Shown here one piece after another: positions 31,687 to 46,896 of a stretch of DNA of 64,000 nt. The position numbers and the translations under genes are program-made. Below the pieces are notes generated by a model. It was not told the origin of the DNA and made no database searches. It saw only the letters and a program-made list of their open reading frames with translations. Source of the DNA: Branchiostoma floridae (taxonomy: Eukaryota; Chordata; Leptocardii; Amphioxiformes; Branchiostomatidae); contig NC_049989.1 of assembly GCF_000003815.2 (NCBI RefSeq), forward strand, positions 21,684,325 to 21,748,324, read 5' to 3'. The stretch's first letter is position 1, and each line of letters starts with the position of its first letter.

Positions 31687-34600
31687 ATGGAGTCTAAAGC
31701 CGCTCTTCTCGCAGTCTGCTTAGCTGTGGTTTCGGCGCTCATCACCCAACATGGACGGGTTAGAGGACAACTCTCCCCACCTGTGTGTCAGACCTGGAAC
31801 TCAACAACTGTGGAGTGTAGTGGGGATGAATTCATAGAACTAAGCCGCGTGCGCCTAACTCAAGTACCTCTCGGCATACCCAAGTCCGTCATCACGGTGA
31901 ATCTCAGTGATAATAGCATTACCAAACTGTTCAACGGCTCGTTTGGTGAGTTAAGAAATATGAAATCTTTAGACCTTTCTTATAATAGTCTGCGAACCAT
32001 CGAAGTCGGTGCGTTCATTGGGCTGGAGAATTTAGAACGTCTTGATATGAGATCCATATACAAACAAACAAACAAACTTCAAAAAGGACTTTTCCAAGAT
32101 CTGCGAAACCTGCACTCTCTGACCGTGGAAACTTACACTGTCAGTACTGAGGTGTTCACCGGGTTAACTAGCCTGAGACATTTAGAACTCGGTGTGGAAA
32201 ATATCACGGATTTACCAGATCACATTTTTGATTCTCTGACTTCACTGGAAAGTCTGAAGATAGTGGAACTCGGCTGTAACGTAAAGGAGGACCGAAATAC
32301 CACCATCAGAGGAGGCAACAGCGAAAGTGGGTTCTTACAACGACGCCAGCTGTGGGCACGGCTGTTCAACCTTAAACAACTGACTCTCGAATTTTGCCAG
32401 CCAAGACCCAGAGACTTAGTCTTCGGACCTGTGTTTAGAAGCTTGTCTAACTTAGAGAGTATAGAAATAGATTTAGATTCACGCAATCCATATGGTCATA
32501 CTAGTAGTTCATTTTACCACTATCTCATAAGCGTGCAAATGTTCCGACCGCTGTTACCCAGTCTGAAACATTTATGCATTAACGCCCTGCTCAATAAAGG
32601 TGGGACGATTAATGTAGAGCCCGGCGTGCTGAAGTCTCTCTCACACCTGCAGAAGTTGGACCTCCGCCTTGGTTATATTCCGGACATTCTGAACGTTCTG
32701 TCTGAACTCCGGCACACACAGATTCAGGAGTTGTCATTTATCGTCCCTGCAACTGAAATAACATCTAATACGCTAGAGGGAATACAAGGTCTGAAATATC
32801 TAAAGACTTTGTGCTTAGGTATGGAAAACATTGAAACTATACAAGCTAACTCTTTTCAAGGGTTTTCACATTTAAAAAGGCTAGAGTTGACACAACCGCA
32901 GGACTCTTTGAAGACTTTACGATTACAAGACAAGACATTTAGCGGACTGTCTTCACTCACTCATCTTACGTTGACACATAACACCATATTTATTTTACCA
33001 CATAGAGTTTTTGAAGGACTAATCTCTCTTAGCCATTTGTATTTGAGCCGTAACAATTTAGAAATCCCCCAAGCTCAGCTTCCAGAGACCCTGGACTATC
33101 TTGATCTCAGTCAGAATAACTTTCACACTGAGAGATACACAGACTTCGTTACTTACGATATGGTACCATGTGAGATATTACCATTTAACCTCCGTGGTTT
33201 AAAAAGCGTGAATCATCTGAATTTGAGTCATAATGCAATTGGTGTTTATAACATCAGTTGTTTACCTCAAAACATTACTGTGCTTGAATTGCAGTTTAAC
33301 AACATTAACTTCATCGATGCACATATGTACTGTATCGAGGGTTTACGGTATCTCGACCTTTCTAACAATTATATTGAAGTAATGCTGATGTACAGAAAGC
33401 AATGTATGCAATCCACTTTAGAAACATTAAGACTGGATTACAATCCTAAGAGAATTGCAAATGTATTCAATATTCCTCATACGGCATGTCTGAAGGAACT
33501 GAAAACGTTGACTCTTTCTCACTGCAGTATCCAGGGTATCTTTGCGAAACAATTCACAGGACTGTACCGATTGACATATCTAGATCTCAGTCATAACGAC
33601 ATCAACACCGTCATACCATCCGCCTTCTTTGGAGTATCGCGGCTGAGATTCCTGGATCTTAGTAACAACCAAATACAAAATATAACAGAGAAAACATTTG
33701 AAGGTTTGGGCAGCCTCACTCACCTAAACCTGGCATCCAACGGGATATCAGTGATAGGGGACGCATTTCGCTATCTGTACGGATTACAGGATTTGAATAT
33801 GAGAGGGAATAGCTTAGCTGTTTTAAATCAAACAGCACTGGGTCCTATTTTCAATGGGCTGCAGAGCCTGGACGTTGCAAGCAACCCGTTTCTGTGCGAC
33901 TGCAACTTACTGTGGTTTGTTGAGTGGGCCCAGTTCAGATACGACACATTAGCGAATTGGCACAACCCCTACCCTAAGATTGGTCGAGGCTACACGTGTT
34001 CTCGTCCAGCAAAACTGAGCGGACGGCGTTTGATAGACGGGTTGACAAAAAAACAACAATCCAACAACAGAGAGGATCCAACAGAATCTACGTTCTTCAA
34101 CATGGACTGTAGTCACGGACCCAACCGCCTCCTGGCTTGTGTGCTCGCCTCTTCCGGCATCTTCGTCGCCATGATGACCATTTTCCTGGTCGACTACCAC
34201 ATCGGCCGTGTTCAGTACTACCTGTGGATGTTGGCCAAGTGGAGGAGACCGAAGATTGGCGAAGTAGAGAACCAAGAGCCGCACAGATACACGCACGATG
34301 CTTTCATTGCCTACAACAACCAGGACGTCATGTGGGTTGTACATGAAGCAATAGAGAATCTGGAACCTGACTACAGTCTGGTCATACACGAGAGGGACTT
34401 TGCAGTCGGTGCTCCCATTGTGGAAAACATCGCGGATGCCGTGGAAGACAGCCGGAGAACCGTCTGCCTCATCACCAGGAACTTCCTGAAAAGTAAGTGG
34501 TGCGAGTACGAGTTTCAGATGGCCCAGTACAACATGTTTGAGGAGGGGGGAGGGAGGCGTCTCATCCTGGTGTTTCTGGAGAGGATTCCTGACAGGATGC

Positions 34601-34899
34601 TGAAACGGTTCCGCCATCTGAACGCCGTGATGAAGAGGGACACGTACCTGACGTGGCCGGACGACGTGCGGAAAAGGCCGCTGTTCTGGAAGCGGCTGCG
34701 AGACGCTCTGGGCGATCCTCTACCCCGGGACCCAGAGCCTCAGCAGCAGGTACATGATTCTGAACGGACAATGCTGGAACAGCAGGTACAAGGGCCTGTA
34801 GGGAACATTGTGGACGCGCAGGCACATGGCCCCATGAGAAACATTCCGGAACAGCACCACATGTGCTTTGGAGATGACGTTCCTCTCCTACCACTGTAG
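31687..34899 (+). CDS. Toll-like receptor, gene 3 (intact, shortest tail)
   Basis: A 1070-codon single exon; ATG 36 nt after the AG acceptor. The protein has a signal peptide (1-27), about 25 LRRs, a C-terminal cysteine cluster ([11 protein letters not shown]), a membrane helix (about 814-839) and a TIR domain (from about 868; box 1 DAFIAYN; BB loop RDFAVG, Val907 in place of the usual Pro; KSKWCEYEF in box 3's neighbourhood; FWKRLRDAL at the end). The LRR region is closest to gene 1 (both have IDLxSR and PLLPSLKHL segments), but the TIR DNA is nearly identical to genes 2, 4 and 6. The tail has only three diverged repeats ([33 protein letters not shown]) and the end [10 protein letters not shown]; the EPDDLW segment is lost. 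It should be a membrane pattern-recognition receptor signalling through TIR adaptors. Ligand unknown. Confidence 0.93.
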   Translation: MESKAALLAVCLAVVSALITQHGRVRGQLSPPVCQTWNSTTVECSGDEFIELSRVRLTQVPLGIPKSVITVNLSDNSITKLFNGSFGELRNMKSLDLSYNSLRTIEVGAFIGLENLERLDMRSIYKQTNKLQKGLFQDLRNLHSLTVETYTVSTEVFTGLTSLRHLELGVENITDLPDHIFDSLTSLESLKIVELGCNVKEDRNTTIRGGNSESGFLQRRQLWARLFNLKQLTLEFCQPRPRDLVFGPVFRSLSNLESIEIDLDSRNPYGHTSSSFYHYLISVQMFRPLLPSLKHLCINALLNKGGTINVEPGVLKSLSHLQKLDLRLGYIPDILNVLSELRHTQIQELSFIVPATEITSNTLEGIQGLKYLKTLCLGMENIETIQANSFQGFSHLKRLELTQPQDSLKTLRLQDKTFSGLSSLTHLTLTHNTIFILPHRVFEGLISLSHLYLSRNNLEIPQAQLPETLDYLDLSQNNFHTERYTDFVTYDMVPCEILPFNLRGLKSVNHLNLSHNAIGVYNISCLPQNITVLELQFNNINFIDAHMYCIEGLRYLDLSNNYIEVMLMYRKQCMQSTLETLRLDYNPKRIANVFNIPHTACLKELKTLTLSHCSIQGIFAKQFTGLYRLTYLDLSHNDINTVIPSAFFGVSRLRFLDLSNNQIQNITEKTFEGLGSLTHLNLASNGISVIGDAFRYLYGLQDLNMRGNSLAVLNQTALGPIFNGLQSLDVASNPFLCDCNLLWFVEWAQFRYDTLANWHNPYPKIGRGYTCSRPAKLSGRRLIDGLTKKQQSNNREDPTESTFFNMDCSHGPNRLLACVLASSGIFVAMMTIFLVDYHIGRVQYYLWMLAKWRRPKIGEVENQEPHRYTHDAFIAYNNQDVMWVVHEAIENLEPDYSLVIHERDFAVGAPIVENIADAVEDSRRTVCLITRNFLKSKWCEYEFQMAQYNMFEEGGGRRLILVFLERIPDRMLKRFRHLNAVMKRDTYLTWPDDVRKRPLFWKRLRDALGDPLPRDPEPQQQVHDSERTMLEQQVQGPVGNIVDAQAHGPMRNIPEQHHMCFGDDVPLLPL

Positions 34900-35265
34900 C
34901 CAAAATGTGTACTTATCATTTGTTTCCTGAAGCAATGGTAAACTGTATTTGCCATCTCACAGAAACTGTCCAGCTTCAGTAAAGAAATGAACAATGCAAA
35001 GCTTGGGTGACGTCACGTTAAAGCAGATAGAACACATGTCTCAGTTAACGGTGGATCAAAAGTTGCAAAAACATTTATAGCATCCCCAGTCTCTGATAAG
35101 GGTCTTCTGGTGGGTTGGCTGATCTTTCCGTCACCTACAATATGTTATTACATTATTCGATATTTTTGCTAACATGTTACAATTTGTCTTTTTTTTATAG
35201 AAGTGTTTACTCTTTGTTGGGATTTCGACTTGGTGTGCGCATGTTTTTACGATGACATTCTATGA

Positions 35266-35325
35266 CCAGACCCAGATGACCAGTGGTTTAAAGACGGAGA
35301 TGATGTGTCTCTCTTACCGCTTTAG
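35266..35325 (+). other. C-terminal coding relic in the 3' UTR of gene 3
   Basis: Reads PDPDDQWFKDGDDVSLLPL and TAG. This is the best-preserved relic, against the true end [18 protein letters not shown] of gene 6. Note that gene 3's own coding end has lost the PDDLW part that the relic still shows. Confidence 0.72.
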
Positions 35326-35822
35326 ATCATGTTCAAGTTCACTGTGTCGCCAGACTGCTCTTGTTTTGGGCGTGAATAATCTGTGGTTCTTAATACTACT
35401 CAAAAAATGAAGTCTTTTTGTGTAAAAAAAAACTTCTTTGTACAGTAAGACGTAGCTTTATTTAGAACCTAAACGGTGCTAGATAGCAAGTTTTTGAATC
35501 ATTTCTTTCTTTAACGTTACCACCATATCTTTTCATATTACTTGTAACTGTAAATAGCCTTCAGGCTTGAGTTTGCGATAAGCTTTTCTGATGATAATAC
35601 AATGTCTAGTTTTGCTATTGATCATTTTTGGTATAATTATTATTATATAATGGTTGTACATCTTGTGACATTGTACCAGTACCACGGTTGTGCTGTGTTG
35701 CTGTATCTGTTAACATTATTGAAATATTATAATTGATGCTCTTGTTCTAATCTGTCACATTATGAACCAACTGTTTTTAAATTGATGTCGTTCATGGTGT
35801 GTTGTGATTTGAAATTTGTTTC

Positions 35823-35828
35823 AATAAA
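35823..35828 (+). terminator. Poly(A) signal of TLR gene 3
   Basis: AATAAA in the shared context GTTTCAATAAACGG. Confidence 0.75.
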
Positions 35829-36386
35829 CGGTTGTGTTGTAATGAATGAATCGTGGACGATAATTGTGGAGTGTTCACTTCTGTTTTCATGTACCTATTG
35901 CAATTGTTCACCTGTGTTTACCTGTCATTAACCTATTGTCTGATGTATTATTCATCTCTGCTTACCTGTTATTTTCCTAGGTTTTGTTAATTCTAGCGTT
36001 AATGCGAACCTTAACCTTCAACCTGGCCACAACCCTAATCATAGAAATTTAGCCAAGAATACAAAAGATTCATAGACCAATTGTACCTAGAATATATCTA
36101 CATAAGAGTGTTTTCCCATATAAAGGGATGATTTCCTGTCTAACGTTATAGTTTCTATATAGCTTCTTATGTTATAGCTTATATATAGCTTCGGAAAAGA
36201 AACAGTTGTTGTTAACAGTGCCGCCGATTACTTAAATTTGACTGATACAAGTTTGCACGTTACCTTCTGGGACAGAACTAGAGTAGCCTCCACCAGCATT
36301 TCCTACGGGTCGATCACTCCGTCGAGCTCGCTCGGAATCTTCCCATGACTGGTTGTCTCCATAACGCTCTGTCGTCCATCGCTGCA

Positions 36387-36583
36387 GGTTGTTAGTGTAT
36401 AGACTGGTTTATTGGTTGAACACTCTTGGCAGCCAAAAGGCTGAATTGTGATATTCACAGTTACAAGTTTTTTACAAGCACTACAGGTGAATACATCAAT
36501 CACCTTATACACATTTGTTGTTACAAAGTTTTTTACAAGCACTACAGGTGAATACATCAATCACCTTATACACGGATGGATCA
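36387..36583. mobile_element. 197-bp insert with exact 10-bp target duplication and an internal ~61-bp duplication
   Basis: CATCGCTGCA at 36377-36386 and 36584-36593 flanks sequence missing from the paralogous spacers near 17025 and 56070. Inside, a 61-bp unit (TTTTTTACAAGCACTACAGG...CACCTTATACAC) is present twice. The minus strand of each unit reads VYKVIDVFTCSACKK and is followed by CQEC, a CxxC..CxxC pattern. The family is not recognised. It may be a retroposed or transposed scrap of a gene with a zinc-binding motif. Confidence 0.6.
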
Positions 36584-36975
36584 CATCGCTGCATGCAGTT
36601 TGTGTATGAATCGCAGAGTTCGGCAAAAGGGGATAATTGTACAGTAGAGTCAGTCCTTTCGAAGGTTAACATTTCCCCTCACGGCAGGCCAAACTCTACC
36701 GTTGCCAAAATATTCTCCCCTGGCCAAATATTCTGCCCATAGTCCGGTAGAGACTTACATTGTATTAGAGCTCATGGCATCAGCGTTTCATTACGCTCAC
36801 GGCGGCAGGCGCCCGGCACAAATTAATTCTTTGGTCGTACTTTGAGACAAACACATTTTTTGTTGAATACATGAAAAAAATAATAGCTACTTCTGTCACA
36901 AACATGTTTACACACATTTCATTTCTCCAATATACAGTTTATTGGACTCGGCCGATTTATCAGTGGGACCCGATT

Positions 36976-37029
36976 ATGCAAATAACGAGTATGCAAATAA
37001 GCATATTACCGCGTCACAAATATGCAAAT
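36976..37029 (+). promoter_or_regulatory. Octamer cluster 3 (three perfect ATGCAAAT)
   Basis: Perfect ATGCAAAT at 36976, 36991 and 37022: steps of 15 and 31 nt, identical to cluster 4. It lies about 0.7 kb before leader block F. Probable binding sites for POU-domain factors, by motif only. Confidence 0.65.
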
Positions 37030-37698
37030 GTTAGAATGAGCAGCGGATCGATGTACACACAAACGCTGAAACAGGCAAACAGACATGCACACCGCGCTTT
37101 AAACTGTTGCGTCAAATATGTCAGACGAATTATTCGCAGCAAGTGTTTATCATTTAGTTCAAGTCATATATGTTGTAAAAGGTCTAAGAAAATGTTCACT
37201 GTTACGAGTGCCATGTGCATGTTAGAGTTGTAATTTTTGTATCATAAATGGAACAAAGCCATCAAGCACCAGATTAGATGTTTGAAGTACAGGAAGTCTG
37301 TTTTGAATTTCAGCATGAAGATGTCATGTCAAAATTTAAACTTTATGTCCCTTGGCAGCGTTCTACAAAAAAGACTAGGAGTGGTAGGTTTTTGGTAGGC
37401 TCGGTTGGGCAAAGGAGAAGACAGCATTGCTTCCATAGGTCTAAGATATTCAAGAAGTTGAAACACGCTTTGGCCTTAAAGCTTGTTTGGAACTCATAAC
37501 AGTCTGTCTAGCAAGACAAACACCTTTACCCAGTACCTGCGTGTCCGGACGAGGAATTGCTTAACGCATGACTGCTGTTCGGTACGCGATTAACAACACC
37601 CATCACCCCATTAGACTAATATAATATATGACCTCCTTCGGTCAACATTTACCATGGTGAAATCCTTCAACATCCAAAAGAAGGGGCCGCTAAAAGCG

Positions 37699-37829
37699 CA
37701 GAACGTAACAAGGAAACGCAGGTGCCAGTCTTGTGACCAAGCCGCAGATCGACGGGTGTTTCAGACGACAGGCAGCCGTTCCTTCTGCACCACCACTGCT
37801 TCAGCTCTTCTGACAGACAACTTAAGAAG
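37699..37829 (+). other. Leader-exon-like block F (TLR gene 4), with GT donor
   Basis: Core GGAAACGCAGGTGCCAGTC, then GATCGACGGGTGTTTCAGACG, then TTCAGCTCTTCTGACAGAC, ending CTTAAGAAG|GTGGGT. Closest to blocks A and C. Confidence 0.5.
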
Positions 37830-38431
37830 GTGGGTTGATAAACTTTCGAATTTTTTAAACGTTTACTTGCAGTACCGTTATACAATACTTGTGGGGCGGG
37901 GGCCATGAAACGTAGACTCGCAGAGCAGATTTACTGACGCAGATTTGGACCTTACAGTCATCCTGAGCTGTCCTTAAGAGGACGATTCTTAAGAACTTTT
38001 CATGTTTTTTATCTGCACTTTGTAACTGTTGATCTTCACAACAGTGAACAGACGCTGTGTTTTCTGATGGAATTGCAGAAAACCGCAGAGTGTTTTGATG
38101 ATATTTCGTAGTAAAGTAGCCGTTGAAATGCGGGTTATTTTCTGATGGAATTATTACTTTGAAAATTACTAAGATATGTGATGGCCTGTCTCACCAAGAC
38201 ACAAACCTTTACTTACCCGGCACCTGCGTTTCGTGACGAGGAAACATCTGTCCTTTTGAGTACATAACGTTACTTCCTTCTTAGCTTTGTGAGGCACAAG
38301 GCAAACCTTCACACTCAGTTCCACCAGGCCTGTTCCCACAGACCATGACTGCTGTGCGGTATACATTTCAGAAAAAAACGGAACAGGGAAGCGCAGGTGC
38401 CAGTCTTGTGACTGTGAGCAGGTCACCAAAA
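37830..38431. other. Sequence between leader blocks F and G
   Basis: No gene. Paralogous to 19205-19696. A CACCTGCGTTTCGTGACGAGG word is at about 38221. A partial extra copy of the leader's first half (GGAACAGGGAAGCGCAGGTG) precedes block G at 38380-38425. Confidence 0.4.
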
Positions 38432-38566
38432 CGGAACAAAGAAACGCATGTGTCAGTCCTGTGAGCAGGCCGCAGATCGACTGGTGTTTCAGCCAAGAGA
38501 CGACCGTCCCTTCCGCGCCGCCCCCACCGCCGGTTTAGCTCTTCTGGCAGACGTCTTGCTCAGGAG
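38432..38566 (+). other. Leader-exon-like block G (TLR gene 4), with GT donor
   Basis: Core CGGAACAAAGAAACGCATG, GATCGACTGGTGTTTCAGCC, CGTCCCTTCCGCGCCGCCCC, GGTTTAGCTCTTCTGGCAG, ending TCAGGAG|GTACTT. The acceptor is at 39740-39741 (intron about 1.2 kb). Probable untranslated first exon of gene 4. Confidence 0.55.
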
Positions 38567-42999
<4,433 letters not shown>

Positions 43000-43603
43000 T
43001 TACTATGCGTAATTATCATGGTTTGTTCTGACGCAAAGTCAAAGTGTAATTTCTGTCGCAGAAATTGGACTTTAATATTTCTGCCTGCCCAACTCTAGTC
43101 TCTGTCGAGAACTAAACAATCCCCAACTTGTGTGAAGTCACATTAAGCGGAAAGACCACCTGTCTCAGTAGACGGTAAATCAACAGTTGCAGAAAGTTTA
43201 AAGCGCCCCCCGTCTCTGTTAAGGGATGGTTGGACGGTCCCGATGTAAATGGCTTCTTGTGGTTTGGTTAATCTTTCTGTCATCTACGCTAGGTTTGTTA
43301 TAATATTCGATTTTTTTTTCTAATATTTTATGATTTGTGTGATTTTCAAGTTGAAGTGTTTGTTGGGTATTTCAACTCGGTGTGCGCATACATTCTTTTC
43401 TGAACTACGTAGTATATCAATATGTAAGTTTCATTAATAAGTTTGGATTTTGCTGTGATGTTCATTGCTCTTTTGTCGTCTAATATCAAATGATGGGCTC
43501 TATCATGCACGCATGGAATTTAAAAGGAGACCGATAATACTATGGTTAGAATTGTAGAAACATTATTACTTGTAACGTTACAATTGTAACTTTTTACATG
43601 TAC

Positions 43604-43633
43604 TATGGTGACGTGTCTCTAATACCACTGTAG
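43604..43633 (+). other. Short C-terminal coding relic in the 3' UTR of gene 4
   Basis: Reads YGDVSLIPL and TAG. It is followed by ATCATGTTCAATTTCACTGTG, the same sequence that follows the relics of genes 1-3, which confirms equivalence. Confidence 0.6.
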
Positions 43634-44080
43634 ATCATGTTCAATTTCACTGTGTTGCCAGACTGTCCTTGTTTTGTGTCAAAAAAGTCTACCTTGCACG
43701 GTTAGACGTAGCTTAATCTAGAACCTAAACGGTAACCCTCATAGATAGTAAGTTTTAGAATTCTTTCTTTCTCTAACGTTACCACGTCTTTTCATATTAC
43801 ATGTACTTGTAACTGCAAATAGCCATCAGGCATGAGTTTGCGATTGACTCGTCTCATGATAAGGCAATGTCTTACGTGTACCTAGATATATACTGTACAG
43901 AACTGTGTAGTTTAGCCAGTGATTATATTTGGTATGGTTTTTAGTGATTTCACATCTTGTGACAATGTACCATTACGGCTGTTGTGCTGTGTTGCTACTA
44001 AAAAAAATGTTCACATTATGAACCTAACAGTAACAAGATTAGTTGGTGTGTTGTGATTTTAATTCGTTACGATATGTTTG

Positions 44081-44086
44081 AATAAA
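44081..44086 (+). terminator. Poly(A) signal of TLR gene 4
   Basis: AATAAA in GTTTGAATAAACGGCCGTG, matching the other units. Confidence 0.72.
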
Positions 44087-44810
44087 CGGCCGTGTTGTGG
44101 TAATAAATAGATCTTGCACCAGGATCGTGTTTACCAGATGTTGTTTTTCACACACCTATTGCAATTGTTCACCTGTTTTTGTTTACCTGTCGTTAACTTA
44201 TTGTTTGCCTATTGTTCACCTGTGTTTACCTGTTATTTTCCTAAGTTTAGCTAACTCTAACGTAAATGCAAACCTACCCTTCAACCTGCAGCTGGTCACA
44301 ACCCTAACAAGAGAATTTAGCCAACAAGACAACAGATTAATAGACCAATTGTACAGGTGACGCCGAACGTATCTGCATAAGAGTGTGTTACCGTATATAA
44401 GTGTGATATCCCACGTATGATGATAGTTTCTAGTATATAGTTAGTTATGTGTGGACAAAATAGAAAAAGCCTTTTCCGGTTGCGGTAAAAAAAATCAGGA
44501 TCGATAAGGTAGGGGTTCTCTTCTTTCTTTCTTTATGTTTTTATATTTGGCCGAAGTAATTCAAAACTTGTATTATCAGTTGGGCTAGGGTTACAGTGAC
44601 CCATCAAGAAGAAAACATGAGGGTTAAAAAACACACAGAGCCAAGAAAATAATGTTGTTTTTAGTTACGCTCCCGAAAAAATATAGGTAGGGATTCCAAC
44701 AAGCACAAACATATTCAATTGATAAACAGAGCAATATTTACTACACATTCATACATCAACTATTCAAAGCCTTCATCCGTTGATCTGCAGGAAGTCCGTT
44801 CGGAATTTCA
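44087..44810. other. Spacer between TLR units 4 and 5, left part
   Basis: It begins colinear with the other spacers (CACCTGTTTTTGTTTACCTG, then TTTAGCCAACAAGACAACAG). From about 44455 to 44780 it has no match in them, and the octamer cluster is absent. The paralogous word CAGGAAGTCCGTTCGGAATTTCA (44789-44810) resumes just before the LINE. Confidence 0.5.
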
Positions 44811-46262
44811 TCCCTTATCTCGACCCTCGGAAAGGTACAAGAAAGGCTTGTGCTGAACAGATTTCTACCGATTATGAAGCCCTGGATACGGGATCAGTAT
44901 GCCTACATGCCAAAAGCTTCGACCACTGTCGCTCTTCTGAAAGTGTACCAGTCCTGGTTGCAAAGTTTAGACACCAAGAAGACATCAATGGTCCGTGTGC
45001 TCCTGGCTGATATGTCAAAGGCTTTTGACAGAGTCGACCACGGAATACTGCTACAACATCTGGATGCCCGTGGTACGCCCCCTAGGATGCTTGCTTGGAT
45101 CTCCAGCTATCTATCCAGCAGGACCCAACGCGTGGTCGCCAACAACCAGTACAGCAGTTGGCGCGTTGTCACCTCTGGGGTCCCCCAAGGTGGGGTGCTA
45201 TCCCCTTACCTATTTCTTGTGTACATGTCTACAAGAACCACCAAGTATGAGACCACCGATAACACCGGCTACGCTGATGATATAGGTCTGTCTCGCACCA
45301 TCCCCTGTGATGCTGTCGAGACTGATGACACCATGCAACAAGAAGCCTCACAACTGGACTCCTGGGCAGCGGACAAAAACATGATCATGAATGGGGACAA
45401 ATCCTACGAACTCAGACTGTGCTTCTCCAAACACCCTCCCGAGCCCCCTCCCCTTACTCTTGGGGGGAAAGTAGTGCCAGTCGTTGACTGTGCGACTTAC
45501 CTGGGTTTTAAGGTACATTCCAACCTCAGATGGGACAGCCATATCACACATGTGACAACGAAGGGCTCCAAACGACTACACCTTCTCCGCTTACTGGCCA
45601 AGGGCGGCATGCCTCCTGAAGACCTGTTAACCGTCTACACTACTCTGGTGAGGCCAGTGTTGGAATATGCCCACGTTGTCTTCGTTGGATGCACTGAGTC
45701 TCAAAGGAACACTCTCGAACGCGTACAGAAACGAGCTCTGCGTATCATCTACGGACACAGCAGCAATCCAGCGTCGTTAGCTCCCTTGCCCACCCTGCAG
45801 TCCAGACGAGAAAACGCTGCAAGATCGCTATACACGCAGATGCTGGCCAGTGACCATCCTTTGCACTTTATGGTCCCTGACGACAGGGAGATTGCGACAG
45901 GACGAACATTGCGTAACTCCAGTCACCGAACACTACCTAAATGCAGGACCGAAAGACTCAAACGATCATTCTTGTACCGAGCCACAGTGCTCCACAACAA
46001 CTCGTTTTAATCTAATCCTACAGACAGTTTGAAATGTTCACAAAGTGCAATTTCTAATTCTTTTAAAAATGAATGACTACATATGTTTGTATTCTATATG
46101 TACGTAGTTTTTAAGCATGTTTCATATGTCAATTTGTCTCCTCCGTTTACGATTTTAACACCTCGATTTTAAACACTGTAAATTAGCGACCTATTCAGAT
46201 CATGTCTACATGCATATGTACATGAAATCTGCTACGCTGAATAAATTCTTTGATTGATTGAA
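44811..46262 (+). mobile_element. 5'-truncated LINE with RT domain (one long open frame)
   Basis: An open frame of about 400 codons (in frame from 44811, stop 46008-46010) encodes ISTLGKVQERLVLNRF, then DMSKAFDRVDH (RT motif A), SGVPQGGVLSPYLF, then GYADDI (catalytic motif), and C-terminal YLGFKVHSNLRWDSHI, LEYAHVVFVG, LERVQKRALRIIYG. The endonuclease and the start of the RT are missing. It ends in AATAAATTCTTTGATTGATTG, a pentamer-like LINE tail. Its flanks (GGAATTTCA / ATCAGATGTCAG..CCCTTGGCAG) are contiguous near 37300-37360, so this is an insertion into shared spacer. CR1/Jockey-type by motif. The unbroken frame suggests it is fairly young. Confidence 0.87.
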
Positions 46263-46759
46263 AATCACTCGGATCAGATGTCAGATTGGAAATTTTACGT
46301 CCCTTGGCAGACTTCTACCCCCAAAAGAGCTAGGGGTGACAGGTTTTTGTAAGGGCCGGTTGGTCAACGGAAAACACAATTCCTCTAGGACAAAGATATT
46401 CAGCGTAATGCTAACAGTTGAAACACGCATTGTTTCAGTTTTGGAATTCTTTGTGAAAAAAATGAAAAAAATGAAAGCGGTGTGTTACATAGGTTTTGAT
46501 ATGGGGCAGGCAATCTATCGAGACACAAATTCAGCATTGATCCTGAAGAAGGTGACAGTAGTCGTTGAACATTTGACCCGTGTATACCTTTGCGTTGGAA
46601 GAAAGTTTAGCATTGTACCATGATTACTATCAACGCAGATGAGTTTCCATCATAAAACACACACCTGTACGTGCCTGGCACCTGCGTGTCGGGACGAGGA
46701 AACGCAGGAAACGCATGGACTGCTATTAGGTATGCCATAAACAACACCCATCATCCAAT
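46263..46759. other. Spacer between TLR units 4 and 5, right part
   Basis: It resumes the paralogous spacer (CGTCCCTTGGCAG near 46298; GTTGAAACACGC near 46416) up to leader block H. The conserved CACCTGCGTGTCGGGACGAGG word is at about 46680. No coding gene. Confidence 0.5.
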
Positions 46760-46896
46760 CGGAACGCGCCACGAAAAGAGAAGGTGCCAGTCCTGTAAGC
46801 AGGCCGCAGACTGACTGGTGTTCCAGCCGAGAGACGACCGTTCCTTCCGCGCCGCCCCCACCGCCGGTTCAGCTCTTCTGACATCTTGCTGAGAAG
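46760..46896 (+). other. Leader-exon-like block H (TLR gene 5), with GT donor
   Basis: Core CAGGCCGCAGACTGACTGG, GTTCCAGCCGAGAGACGACC, TTCCTTCCGCGCCGCCCCCA, GGTTCAGCTCTTCTGACATC, ending CTGAGAAG|GTGGGT. The acceptor is at 49094-49095 (intron about 2.2 kb). It is closest to block E; only one block is seen for this gene. Confidence 0.55.

Larger units (their letters stand above)
34900..35828 (+). other. 3' UTR of TLR gene 3
   Basis: Colinear with the gene 1 3' UTR from about 34995 to the AATAAA at 35823-35828. The first ~95 nt after the stop differ. It contains the coding relic at 35266-35325. Confidence 0.7.
35829..37698. other. Conserved spacer between TLR units 3 and 4
   Basis: Colinear with 16460-17999 and 56000-57160. 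It has a 197-bp insert (36387-36583), an octamer cluster (36976-37029) and the uninterrupted TTAA (37590-37593) that serves as empty site for the piggyBac-like element in spacer 1. No coding gene recognised. Confidence 0.55.
43000..44086 (+). other. 3' UTR of TLR gene 4
   Basis: More diverged from genes 1-3 but still colinear (GTCTCTGTTAAGGG near 43211, AACCTAAACGG near 43722). It ends at AATAAA 44081-44086. It contains a shortened C-terminal relic. Confidence 0.65.
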
